Source: Streptomyces sp. NBC_00659 (GTDB lineage Bacteria > Actinomycetota > Actinomycetes > Streptomycetales > Streptomycetaceae). Taken from it: a DNA stretch of 64,000 nucleotides. The translations under genes and the position numbers were made by a program. The notes under the pieces were generated by a model. The model was not told the origin of the DNA. It worked only from the letters and a program-made list of their open reading frames with translations, and searched no databases. The DNA lies in the NCBI RefSeq assembly GCF_036226925.1, contig NZ_CP109031.1, positions 5,270,001 to 5,334,000 of the forward strand, written 5' to 3'. Each line of letters opens with the position of its first letter. Position 1 is the first letter of the stretch. Positions 10,175 through 17,976 of the stretch are shown piece after piece.

Positions 10175-10999
10175 ATGAGTACGACAGGTGCGGCCGCCGA
10201 TCCGCTCGCGGCCCTCGGTTCACTTCCCGGGGTGGCCGATTCCGTGGAGTCCGTGCGCAAGGCTGTGGACCGGGTCTACGGACACCGGATCATGCGGCGC
10301 CGCAGCAACGAGATCACGTCCGAGGCGGCGTTGCGCGGGGCCCGTGGTTCCGCGGCGCTGTCCGGTGCCGACTGGGCCCTCGAAGAGGTGCGCCGGCGTA
10401 CCGACTTCAGCGTGGGGGAGGAGGACCGTACGGTCGGCGCCGCCCTGCGGCTGACCGCCGAGGCGGGCCAGCTCCTGTCCATCTGGCGGCAGTCGCCCCT
10501 GCGCGTGCTGGCACGGCTCCACCTGGTGGCGGCGGCCGACCGGGGCGAGGCGGTGGGCCGGCCGAGGCGGAGCGGGGAGAAGGCCGAAGAGCCCCTGGTG
10601 GAGCTGCCGCTGCCGGACGCGGACGAGGTCGCGGGCCGTCTCGAAGGGCTGTCCCAGTTGATCATCGCCGGCGGTTCCGCCCCGGCCCTGGTCACGGCGG
10701 CCGTCGTCCACGGCGAACTGATCGCCCTGCGCCCCTTCGGCTCCCACAACGGACTGGTCGCGCGCGCTGCCGAGCGCATCGTCCTGATCGGCAGCGGTCT
10801 CGACCCGAAGTCCATCTGTCCGGCGGAGGTGGGTCACGCGGAACTCGGTCGGGCGGCTTATCTCGCGGCCCTGGACGGTTACGTCTCAGGCACCCCGGAC
10901 GGCATGGCCGCCTGGATCGCACACTGCGGCCGGGCCGTCGAGCTGGGCGCCAGGGAGTCCGCCGCGGTCTGCGAGGCGTTGCAGCGCGGCGCCGCGTAG
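10175..10999 (+). CDS. Fic-fold protein with degenerate active site
   Basis: A 274-residue protein often annotated as 'oxidoreductase' in Streptomyces. I read it as Fic/DOC-like: the segment LIALRPFGSHNGLVARAAER aligns with the Fic signature HPFxxGNGRxxR, but the catalytic His is Arg and the GNGR core is SHNG. The segment GSAALSGADWALEEVRRR resembles the (S/A)SAIEG N-terminal inhibitory region without its Glu. Such changes would abolish AMP transfer, so a binding or scaffold role is more likely. The start ATG 10175 follows a weak site. Divergent from the MinD-like ATPase, suggesting a functional pair. Confidence 0.7.
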   Translation: MSTTGAAADPLAALGSLPGVADSVESVRKAVDRVYGHRIMRRRSNEITSEAALRGARGSAALSGADWALEEVRRRTDFSVGEEDRTVGAALRLTAEAGQLLSIWRQSPLRVLARLHLVAAADRGEAVGRPRRSGEKAEEPLVELPLPDADEVAGRLEGLSQLIIAGGSAPALVTAAVVHGELIALRPFGSHNGLVARAAERIVLIGSGLDPKSICPAEVGHAELGRAAYLAALDGYVSGTPDGMAAWIAHCGRAVELGARESAAVCEALQRGAA

Positions 11000-11027
11000 C
11001 GGGTGTCCGATCGCCTGGAAAAGGGTT

Positions 11028-11055
11028 GCGGCGGTACGAGTTCTCGTACCGCCGC
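11028..11055 (+). terminator. Hairpin after the Fic-like gene
   Basis: GCGGCGGTACGAG (11028-11040) and CTCGTACCGCCGC (11043-11055) form a 13-bp perfect inverted repeat starting 29 bases past the stop codon. Confidence 0.75.
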
Positions 11056-11366
11056 TGGCATGTTCACCGGGTTACCAAGCGTCCTCGAGATATTGCCCAT
11101 CAGGTCGGGAACTTTGCCCGTCACCTGGTGCGGCTGGCCCGTAATCGACGGGTCGACGTCGCGTGGGTGCTCGATGTTCATGCTCGGTCCGTGGGGCCTG
11201 GTTGCGTTTGAAGGTGATCCTCGCGGATGTCCTTGGTCTCGCGGGCCGTTAAACCCTTTGTACTCCAGGTCCGGAGGAAGCGGAACCCCTGACCACACTT
11301 CTTTACTTTTAGGTTCAAAAGGGCGAGAAATGGACTTCAATGGAATCGTCGCGCGCGCGTGACGAT
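11056..11366. other. Intergenic, no gene seen
   Basis: Between the Fic-like terminator and the end of the HAD gene. It includes an AT-richer patch at 11290-11335 (TTCTTTACTTTTAGGTTC). The short frames here have no coding character that I can support. The Fic-like and HAD genes converge, so this is a 3'-3' spacer. Confidence 0.5.
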
Positions 11367-12200
11367 TCACACCGCCGTCGCGCGGCGCCGGCTGGCGTAC
11401 CAGACGAGCCCCGCGGTGGCCGCCGCGGCTCCTATCGCGGCCGCCGCCACGAGAGCGGGGCGAGGAGGCACGGACAGGGCGGGCAGCCGTTGCTTCAGCC
11501 GGACCGGGCGGTGGAAATCCAGAATCGGCCATGAGCGGGCGAGCGCCTCACGGCGCAGTGCGCGGTCCGGGTTCACCGCGTGCGGGTGTCCGACGGACTC
11601 CAGCATCGGCAGATCGGTCGCCGAGTCGCTGTAGGCGTAACAGCGAGGCAGGTCGTAGCCCTCGGAGGCGGCGAGCTCCTTGATCGCCTCGGCCTTCGTC
11701 GGCCCGTAGGCGTAGTACTCCACCTCGCCGGTGAAGCAGCCGTCCTCTCCGACGACCATGCGGGTCGCCACGACTCGGTCGGCGCCGAGCAGTTCACCGA
11801 TCGGCTCCACGACCTCGGCGCCGGACGTGGACACGATCACGACGTCGCGACCGGCCTTGTGGTGCTGCTCGATGAGTGAGGCGGCCTCGTCGTAGATGAT
11901 CGGGTCGATGAGGTCGTGCAGGGTCTCGGCGACGATTTCCTTGACCTGCTGGACGTTCCAGCCGCGGCACATCGAGGACATGTGCTTGCGCATCCGCTCC
12001 ATCTGGTCGTGGTCGGCGCCGCCCGCCAAGAACACGAACTGGATGTATGCGGTGCGCAAGGCCGCCCTGCGGCTGATCAGTCCGCCTTGGTAGAACGACT
12101 TGCTGAAGGTGAGCGTGCTCGACTTCGCAATGACCGTCTTGTCCAGGTCGAAGAAGGCCGCTGTGCGAGGCAAGGAGTGGTTTTCCACGAGGTTGAGCAT
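11367..12200 (-). CDS. HAD-IB family phosphatase (SerB/CicA-like)
   Basis: A 277-residue haloacid-dehalogenase-type hydrolase. Motif I AAFFDLDKTVIAKSS supplies the nucleophile Asp, motif II is VIVSTSGAE, motif III includes a Lys in GPTKAEAIKEL, and motif IV is YSDSATDLPML. The HAD-IB group includes phosphoserine phosphatases and the CicA cell-division phosphatase. A hydrophobic helix near the C-terminus (ALVAAAAIGAAAATAGLVWYASRRR) suggests a tail anchor. I chose ATG 12200 (MLNLVENHSLPRT); an in-frame ATG at 12212 is also possible. It lies divergently upstream of the 6C RNA and Tad operon. Confidence 0.88.
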   Translation of the reverse strand: MLNLVENHSLPRTAAFFDLDKTVIAKSSTLTFSKSFYQGGLISRRAALRTAYIQFVFLAGGADHDQMERMRKHMSSMCRGWNVQQVKEIVAETLHDLIDPIIYDEAASLIEQHHKAGRDVVIVSTSGAEVVEPIGELLGADRVVATRMVVGEDGCFTGEVEYYAYGPTKAEAIKELAASEGYDLPRCYAYSDSATDLPMLESVGHPHAVNPDRALRREALARSWPILDFHRPVRLKQRLPALSVPPRPALVAAAAIGAAAATAGLVWYASRRRATAV

Positions 12201-12289
12201 AGGGCCCACCATTCGGCGTAAGGTGAGGCGCGTGGGTTTGCCTGAGAAGGCTCTCGGGTACACCATGGAAGTCACGGATCGTTCGCGAC

Positions 12290-12375
12290 CGTGCTAACCC
12301 GGTCCGACTCCTCCCCCCCCGAGTCGGCCGTGGGGACGACCCCCGCTCTCCCCCCCGGCGGGGGTCGTCGCATGT
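12290..12375 (+). ncRNA. 6C small RNA
   Basis: Two consecutive hairpins, each with a cytosine-run loop, define the actinobacterial 6C RNA class. Hairpin 1 pairs CCGACTC (12304-12310) with GAGTCGG (12321-12327) around a CTCCCCCCCC loop. Hairpin 2 pairs GACGACCCCCGC (12335-12346) with GCGGGGGTCGTC (12358-12369) around a loop with seven C. Established knowledge: 6C RNAs are abundant actinobacterial sRNAs, often found near partition and pilus-assembly genes; here the Tad operon begins 400 bases downstream. The C-rich loops can pair with G-rich ribosome binding sites. Transcript ends are estimated; the start is probably around 12265-12295. Confidence 0.85.
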
Positions 12376-12772
12376 CCGGATGGGTTTTCTCCTCTTCTGC
12401 GCGGCTCCGGAGCCTTCTCGGCCCCCTTGGTTCCGCGCTCTTCGCATGCCCATGATCCGTCACTGTGTGTAGTTGTCGGGATGCTCTGCGGAAGTCGTTG
12501 AGCGTTCACCGGTAGGCGTGAAGGCGATATTCACAGCCGCTGAGTTGTCCACAGTTTTCGACCAAGATCCACATGATTTCCGGGATCGCTGCACCGTGAT
12601 TCTCACGCGCTCCGTTCGCGGCCCGTTCATGGCCGGGTTCCGTTTGCCGGACGCGTTCGGCCGGTTCGTATCGGCCGTGCATATGGAGGCCGCTTGCCGG
12701 CTCTTCACACGAGCGGGAATCACGGGGTCCTGGAGGGCCCCGCGCAAGAAGCAGCGAAGGGGGCTGGAGATC
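12376..12772. other. Leader and promoter region of the Tad operon
   Basis: About 400 bases between the 6C RNA and the CpaE-like start. It holds an AT-richer patch (12525-12600) and an exact TTGTCCACA (12545-12553), the Streptomyces DnaA-box sequence. The coding frame of the CpaE-like gene stays open back to 12473, but those residues do not look like the family. Confidence 0.5.
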
Positions 12773-13867
12773 GTGGCGGGAGCCATCATCCATGACCGGC
12801 CGCCCACCGCCGAAGGGCGGCAGGGCGGACCATTGATCGTCACCGAGGATGTCGACCTCCTCGACGACCTGTTGCGCCTGTGCGCCGCCGCGGGCGCGCG
12901 GCCCGAGGTCCATCACGGGATTCCGGAACGCAGGGGCAGCTGGGAGGCGGCACCTCTCGTCCTGGTCGGCGACGACGCGGCACCACGCGTGCGGGGAGCC
13001 GCGCGGAGAAGGGGAGTCGTCCTGGTCGGCCGGGACCAGGACGACTCCGGAGTCTGGCGGCGGGCCGTCGAGATCGGCGCCGATCACGTCCTGGTGCTGC
13101 CGGACGGCGAGCAATGGCTTGTCGACCGCATCGCGGATGTGGCCGAAGGAGTCGGCCGGCCCGCTCTCACCGTCGGCGTGCTCGGCGGCCGCGGCGGGGC
13201 CGGTGCCTCCACGCTGGCCTGCGCGCTCGCCGTCACCTCGGCGCGTGAGGGGAAGCGCACCCTGCTCGTGGACGCGGACCCTCTCGGAGGCGGACTCGAC
13301 GTACTCCTCGGCGGAGAGACGGCCGAGGGGCTGCGCTGGCCGGCTTTCGCGGCCTCCCGCGGCAGGGTCGGCGGAGGCGCCCTGGAGGAGTCCCTGCCCC
13401 GACTGCACGCCCTGCGGGTTCTGAGCTGGGACCGGAGCGACGCGGTCATCGTTCCCCCGCAGGCGGTCCGCGCGGTGCTGGCCGCCGCCAGGCGGCGCGG
13501 TGGTGCGGTGGTCGTCGACCTGCCCCGCCGTATCGACGAAGGGGTCGCCGAGATCCTCGCCCAGCTCGACATGGGGCTGCTGGTGGTCCCCGCCGACCTG
13601 CGCTCCATCGCGGCGGCCGGACGGGTGGCGTCCGCGGTCGGCATGGTTCTGCGCGATCTGCGGATCGTGGTCCGCGGACCCTGCGCGCCGGGCCTCGACG
13701 ACCGCGAGGTAGCCCGTCTGCTCGACCTGCCGCTGGTGGGTGAACTGCCGTCGGAGTCTTTCCCGATGGACGGCGGGCCGCCACCGGGGAGCGCGGCGAA
13801 GGGCCCTCTGGCGCGGTTCTGCACGGCCTTCTGGGAGCGGGTTCCGGTCGAAGGAGGGGGCGTATGA
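12773..13867 (+). CDS. CpaE/TadZ-like (Ssd) pilus assembly ATPase-like protein
   Basis: A 364-residue MinD/ParA-superfamily protein. Residues 1-110 are a receiver-like domain (LIVTEDVDLLDDLLRLC...); from about 120 there is the P-loop-like VGVLGGRGGAGASTLACALA, with TLLVDADPLGGGLDVLLGG as switch I. CpaE/TadZ proteins localise the Tad machine at the membrane; in actinobacteria the same family is called Ssd and affects septum placement. The Walker A has GGRGGAGAST, with the deviant lysine replaced by Arg. The start GTG 12773 has GGAG close upstream; the longer frame is not family-like. Its stop overlaps the tadA start as ATGA. Confidence 0.85.
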   Translation: MAGAIIHDRPPTAEGRQGGPLIVTEDVDLLDDLLRLCAAAGARPEVHHGIPERRGSWEAAPLVLVGDDAAPRVRGAARRRGVVLVGRDQDDSGVWRRAVEIGADHVLVLPDGEQWLVDRIADVAEGVGRPALTVGVLGGRGGAGASTLACALAVTSAREGKRTLLVDADPLGGGLDVLLGGETAEGLRWPAFAASRGRVGGGALEESLPRLHALRVLSWDRSDAVIVPPQAVRAVLAAARRRGGAVVVDLPRRIDEGVAEILAQLDMGLLVVPADLRSIAAAGRVASAVGMVLRDLRIVVRGPCAPGLDDREVARLLDLPLVGELPSESFPMDGGPPPGSAAKGPLARFCTAFWERVPVEGGGV

Positions 13868-15486
13868 GCTGGGACGCGACCCGAGTCACGAATCACGGTG
13901 CGGGAATCGACGGCCGACCGGGAGCCCGGCCCCGGGGCACAAACGCGGGCCACGCGCCCGTACGGACGGACACACCCGTGCGGACGGACACATGGGAGGG
14001 ACACGCGCCTTCTCCGGCCGGCCCGACGGACACGCGGGACGGGCCCGGGCCGCATCCGCCCGGACGAGCCGACGCGCGGGACGGACCCCGGCCCTATCTC
14101 TCACGGCGGAAGGAACCGCGGGGCGGCCCCGCAGGCTTCGTGCCCGCGAGAACGGAGACGTGGGACGGGCCCGGGGCCGGCCCGGACGGAGGCGCGGGAC
14201 TGCTGGACGGCGTGCGCCAATGGCTGGCCGAGAACGGATCCGAACCCACCCCCGCGCGCGTGGCACAGGCCCTGCGCGAGCAGGGGCGGGTGCTCGGTGA
14301 CGCCGAAGTCCTGGGCGCGGCCGAGCGGTTGCGCTCCGAGCTGGTCGGCAGCGGTCCGCTGGAACCGCTGCTCGCCGATCCGTCGGTGACCGACGTGCTC
14401 GTGTCGGCGCCCGACCGGGTCTGGGTGGACCGCGGCGGTGGCCTGGAGCTGACCCCCGTGTCCTTTCCGGACACGGCAGCCGTACGACGTCTCGCGCAGC
14501 GCCTCGCGGCGGTGGCCGGCCGACGGCTCGACGACGCCCGCCCCTGGGTGGACGCCCGGCTGCCGGACGGAACACGTCTGCACGCGGTGCTGCCACCGGT
14601 CGCGGTCGGCTCCACCTGCCTCTCCCTGCGTGTCGTACGGCCACGCGCCTTCACCCTCGACGAGCTGGTGGCGGCGGGAACGGTGCCGCCCGGCGGGGAC
14701 CGGGTGCTCAGAGCGCTGCTGGACGCCCGGCTGTCCTTCCTCATCAGCGGAGGCACGGGCTCGGGCAAGACGACCTTGCTGAGCGCGCTGCTGGGACTCG
14801 TGGGTCCAGGAGAGCGGATCGTGCTCGCCGAGGACTCGGCCGAGCTACGGCCCGACCATCCGCATGTGGTGTGCCTGGAAGGGCGGCCCGCGAACCAGGA
14901 GGGCGTCGGCCTCGTCTCGCTCCAGGATCTCGTCCGGCAGGCCCTGCGGATGAGACCGGACCGGCTGGTGGTCGGCGAGGTGCGCGGTCCCGAGGTCGTC
15001 TCGCTGCTGGCCGCGCTGAACACAGGACATGAGGGCGGTTCGGGAACTCTTCATGCCAACGCGGCAGCCCAGGTCCCGGCCCGGCTGGAGGCCCTGGGCA
15101 CGGCGGCCGGGCTCGACAGGGCCGCGTTGCACAGCCAACTGGCGGCGGCACTGTCCGTGGTCCTGCACCTCGTCCGGGACCGGACCGGACGGCGCCGGAT
15201 CGCCGAGGTGCATGTGCTGGAACGCGACGCGTCGGGGCTGGTGGTGACGGTGCCGGCGCTGCGGTGGGGCGAGGACGCCTTCGCGTACGAGCGGGGGTGG
15301 GAGCGGCTGAGGGAGCTCCTTCGGGAGGGAAGCCAGGGATATCGAAGCCAGGAACGTCGCGAGCCGATCGGGCTCGGGAGGGGAAGTGCCGCCGGACCGG
15401 AGGAGTACGGGAGCCCGTCCGAGGCTGTGGACGCCGAGGTACTGACAGGGGGCCGGACGTCGGGATGCGAACGGGGAGCGGGATGA
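13864..15486 (+). CDS. tadA: TadA/CpaF secretion ATPase
   Basis: A 540-residue type II/IV secretion system ATPase of the CpaF/TadA family, the motor of Flp pilus assembly at the cytoplasmic face. Walker A is ISGGTGSGKTTLLSALLGL, followed by the Asp box LAEDSAEL, Walker B-like RPDRLVVGEVRGPEVVSLL and the His-containing GHEGGSGTLHANAA. The first about 110 residues are Arg/Gly/Pro/Thr-rich and low in complexity (RTDTPVRTDTW repeats), unlike other family members, and the C-terminal 70 residues are also variable. Coupled to both neighbours by ATGA overlaps. Confidence 0.93.
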   Translation: MSWDATRVTNHGAGIDGRPGARPRGTNAGHAPVRTDTPVRTDTWEGHAPSPAGPTDTRDGPGPHPPGRADARDGPRPYLSRRKEPRGGPAGFVPARTETWDGPGAGPDGGAGLLDGVRQWLAENGSEPTPARVAQALREQGRVLGDAEVLGAAERLRSELVGSGPLEPLLADPSVTDVLVSAPDRVWVDRGGGLELTPVSFPDTAAVRRLAQRLAAVAGRRLDDARPWVDARLPDGTRLHAVLPPVAVGSTCLSLRVVRPRAFTLDELVAAGTVPPGGDRVLRALLDARLSFLISGGTGSGKTTLLSALLGLVGPGERIVLAEDSAELRPDHPHVVCLEGRPANQEGVGLVSLQDLVRQALRMRPDRLVVGEVRGPEVVSLLAALNTGHEGGSGTLHANAAAQVPARLEALGTAAGLDRAALHSQLAAALSVVLHLVRDRTGRRRIAEVHVLERDASGLVVTVPALRWGEDAFAYERGWERLRELLREGSQGYRSQERREPIGLGRGSAAGPEEYGSPSEAVDAEVLTGGRTSGCERGAG

Positions 15487-16355
15487 GGGTCGGTGAGATG
15501 GCGGACGCGCCCGTGGGAGCGGCGATGGCGTGTGCCGGGATCGCGGCCTGGCTGATCGGCGGGCACGGCTCGGGCGCGCGCAGAGCCAGGGTGCTGTTCG
15601 CCGGCGGTGGGGCGGTGACCGGCCCGCCTCTGTGGCAGCGGGCCCGTGTGGACTGGCACCGGCTGCGCGGGCGGCTGCGGCCCGAAGCCTGGTCGCTGGT
15701 GGCGGGAACGGTGATCGCGGTACTGGGCACGTCGGTCCTGCCACTCCTCCTCGGAGCCGCCGGCATGCCCTTGCTGCGCCGGGTGCGGCGAGCGGGGGAG
15801 GCCCGGCGCGAGCGGGAGCGACATGGCGACGCGGTGATCGCCCTGTGCGGCGCCCTCGCCGGTGAGGTGCGGGCGGGACGTCAGCCGGGTGAGGCACTGC
15901 TCGCGGCCGCACGCGACTCGGACGGACTCGCCGACGCACAGCCGTTGGTGCTGGCCGCGGCGAGATTCGGCGGGGATGTACCGGGTGCGCTGACCGAAGC
16001 GGCACGGCAGCCCGGCGCCGACGGACTCGTGGGGCTCGCCGCGTGCTGGCGTGTGGCCGTGGACCGGGGTGCGGGGCTCGCCGCGGGACTGGACCGGCTG
16101 GAGGCCGCGCTGCGAGCCGAGCGTGATCAACGAGACGACATGCGGGCCCAGTTAGCCGGATCGCGCTCGACGGCCTCCATGCTCGCGGGCCTGCCGGTCC
16201 TCGGCCTTCTGCTCGGCACCGCGCTCGGTGCGGACCCCCTGCACGTGCTGCTGCACACCGGTCCCGGGCTGGGCTGCCTGCTCGTAGGCGGGGCGCTGGA
16301 GGGCGTGGGGCTGTGGTGGGCGCTGCGGATCGTACGAGGAGCGGAGACGGCATGA
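15483..16355 (+). CDS. tadB: TadB-like secretion system F-domain membrane protein
   Basis: A 290-residue membrane protein with a T2SSF domain in the second half (LCGALAGEVRAGRQPGEALLAAAR ... LAACWRVAVDRGAGLAAGLDRLEAALRAERDQ) and hydrophobic helices at about residues 10-28, 75-100 and 225-285. TadB forms the inner-membrane platform on which the TadA ATPase acts. ATG 15483 overlaps the tadA stop as ATGA; the open frame extends upstream into tadA but is not real coding. Followed by tadC with the same ATGA coupling. Confidence 0.88.
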   Translation: MRVGEMADAPVGAAMACAGIAAWLIGGHGSGARRARVLFAGGGAVTGPPLWQRARVDWHRLRGRLRPEAWSLVAGTVIAVLGTSVLPLLLGAAGMPLLRRVRRAGEARRERERHGDAVIALCGALAGEVRAGRQPGEALLAAARDSDGLADAQPLVLAAARFGGDVPGALTEAARQPGADGLVGLAACWRVAVDRGAGLAAGLDRLEAALRAERDQRDDMRAQLAGSRSTASMLAGLPVLGLLLGTALGADPLHVLLHTGPGLGCLLVGGALEGVGLWWALRIVRGAETA

Positions 16356-17134
16356 GCGCGGAAGTTGTCCACAGGCTGGGGGTACTTGTGTGCGGAGTGC
16401 TCCTGGTCGGCTCACCGGCCCGCTGGCTCGGGACGGTGCGGCGGGCGAGGCGAGTGCGCGGACGGCTGGCCGCGTTGCTGCTCCCGGAACCCGCGCCGTC
16501 ACCGCCTCGCCACGAGGTGCGGGACTACGGCCGACGGTGGCTGCCTGTGGTGGGCGTCGGATGTGCCGGCTGGGTCCTGATCGGCGGCGTCGTCGGAGTT
16601 CTGGTCGGACTGGCGGCCGGCTTCGGAATCCGGTGGTGGCTCCGGCGGCGGAATCCGGCACCTCAGGAGGAGCACGACGTGGGGCCGGCCGCCCGTCAAC
16701 TGCCCCTTGCCGCCGACTTGGTGGGCGCCTGCATCGCGGCCGGGGCGAGCCCGGTGGCGGCCGCCCAGGCCGTCGGTGAGGCGCTGGGCGGGCCGGTGGG
16801 TGAGCGGCTGGCCCGGGGCGCGGCGGAGGTGCGGCTCGGCGGTGAACCGGTCGACGCGTGGCGGAGGTTGGCGTCGCTTCCGGGCGCTCAGGGGCTGGCG
16901 CGGCTGCTGGAACGGGCGGGCGAGTCGGGTGTGCCGGCGGCCGTGCCGGTCGGCCGGCTCGCGGCGGAGGCCCGCGCCGAGTGGGCGCGCACCGCGACGG
17001 CGCGGGCACGCCGGGCGGCCGTCATGGTCACCGCCCCGGTGGGGTTGTGCTTTCTGCCCGCCTTTCTCGCGATCGGGGTGCTGCCCGTGGTGATCGGGCT
17101 GGCCGGCGGATTGCTGCGAGGGAGCGGGGGGTGA
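16352..17134 (+). CDS. tadC: TadC-like secretion system F-domain membrane protein
   Basis: A 260-residue protein starting MSAEVVHRLGVLVCGVLLVG, with helices near residues 5-22 and 65-95 and a C-terminal pair near 215-255. The T2SSF core is LPLAADLVGACIAAGASPVAAAQAVGEALGGPVGERLARGAAEVRLG. It is the second platform protein of the Tad machine, paired with TadB. Starts inside an ATGA overlap with tadB. An exact DnaA-box sequence TTGTCCACA occurs inside the gene at 16365. Confidence 0.87.
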   Translation: MSAEVVHRLGVLVCGVLLVGSPARWLGTVRRARRVRGRLAALLLPEPAPSPPRHEVRDYGRRWLPVVGVGCAGWVLIGGVVGVLVGLAAGFGIRWWLRRRNPAPQEEHDVGPAARQLPLAADLVGACIAAGASPVAAAQAVGEALGGPVGERLARGAAEVRLGGEPVDAWRRLASLPGAQGLARLLERAGESGVPAAVPVGRLAAEARAEWARTATARARRAAVMVTAPVGLCFLPAFLAIGVLPVVIGLAGGLLRGSGG

Positions 17135-17210
17135 GGGACGGCGGCAGTGCTGATGGGCGAACGGCAAACCGGCGAAGTGCCCGACAGGGCTGAATCTCAC
17201 GGAGGTTGGA

Positions 17211-17486
17211 ATGAGCAGGACGTGGCGAGTTCTCGGGCTGGAGCGAGGGCGAGGGCGAGGACACGGGCAAGGACAACGGCAACGGCAACGGCGTGCGCGG
17301 ATGCGGGCCTGGATGCTCGCGTCCATCGCGGCGCGGAGGGACGCGGGGATGGTCACGTCCGAGTACGCGGTGGGTGTCATCGCGGCGGTGGCCTTCGCGG
17401 CCGCCCTCTACAAGGTGGTGACGAGCGGGCAGGTCGGTGAGGAGCTGCAGGGCATCGTGGGGCGGGCCCTCAATGTCCAGATGTGA
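17211..17486 (+). CDS. DUF4244 Flp-like prepilin
   Basis: A 91-residue small protein with an Arg/Gln-rich leader (RGRGRGHGQGQRQRQRRAR) then DAGMVTSEYAVGVIAAVAFAAALYKVV and a short tail. The Gly followed by MVTSEY places Glu at +5 and Tyr at +6 after a prepilin-peptidase cleavage site, the Flp pilin hallmark. It is thus the likely major pilin-like subunit of the operon. GGAGG lies 7 bases before ATG 17211. Its 3' end overlaps the next gene by 14 bases. Confidence 0.85.
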   Translation: MSRTWRVLGLERGRGRGHGQGQRQRQRRARMRAWMLASIAARRDAGMVTSEYAVGVIAAVAFAAALYKVVTSGQVGEELQGIVGRALNVQM

Positions 17487-17976
17487 ACGCCGTTTGAGTC
17501 AGGACCGGTTGAGGGCGGGTTGGGCTGTGCGACGGGACTGGTCGAGGGCGGGTTGGGCTGTGCGACGGGACTGGTCGAGGGCGGGTTCGGCTCTGCGCCG
17601 GGACGGTGGATTCGTCACCGCGGAGGCCGCCGTGGTCCTGCCCTCTCTGGTGCTCGTCGGCATGGCGCTCGTCTGGGCCCTGCTCGCCGCGTCCGCGGAG
17701 ATCCAGTGCGTGGACGCGGCGAGGGCGGGCGCTCGGTCGGCGGCGCGCCAGGACCCGGCGGAAACGGTCCTGGCGACGGCCCGTCGCGCGGCCCCGCCCG
17801 GGGCGAAGGTCACGGTGGGCCGGGAGGGCGATCTGGTCCGGGTCACCGTCGGCGCGAGGACACCCGGTCCCGCCGCGCTGTCCCTTGAACTGAAGGACGA
17901 GGCGGTGGCGCTGGCGGAGGAGACGGTGGGGGACACGGACGCGGGGGATACGGCTGTGGGGGTGGACGGGAGATGA
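17473..17976 (+). CDS. TadE-like pseudopilin
   Basis: A 167-residue TadE-family protein. After an Arg/Trp-rich N-terminal part built from a tandem DNA repeat, the sequence DGGFVTAEAAVVLPSLVLVGMALVWALLAA gives a prepilin-type cleavage Gly with Glu at +5 followed by a hydrophobic helix. The rest (EIQCVDAARAGARSAARQDP...) is the exported domain common to TadE pseudopilins. ATG 17473 lies within the pilin gene and the stop overlaps the next gene by ATGA, so it is translated with them. Confidence 0.83.
   Translation: MSRCERRLSQDRLRAGWAVRRDWSRAGWAVRRDWSRAGSALRRDGGFVTAEAAVVLPSLVLVGMALVWALLAASAEIQCVDAARAGARSAARQDPAETVLATARRAAPPGAKVTVGREGDLVRVTVGARTPGPAALSLELKDEAVALAEETVGDTDAGDTAVGVDGR
17511..17607 (+). 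repeat. 33-bp tandem repeat inside the TadE-like gene
   Basis: Two perfect 33-bp copies (17511-17543 and 17544-17576) and a third degenerate one (17577-17607). In frame they encode RAGWAVRRDWS twice and then RAGSALRRDG, lengthening the cytoplasmic leader of the pseudopilin. The unit is a multiple of three, so copy number can vary without frameshift. Confidence 0.9.

Noticed and set aside
12473..12772. 100-codon N-terminal extension of the CpaE-like protein
   Set aside because: It is compositionally unlike the family, contains promoter-like AT-rich DNA, and GTG 12773 gives the standard N-terminus.
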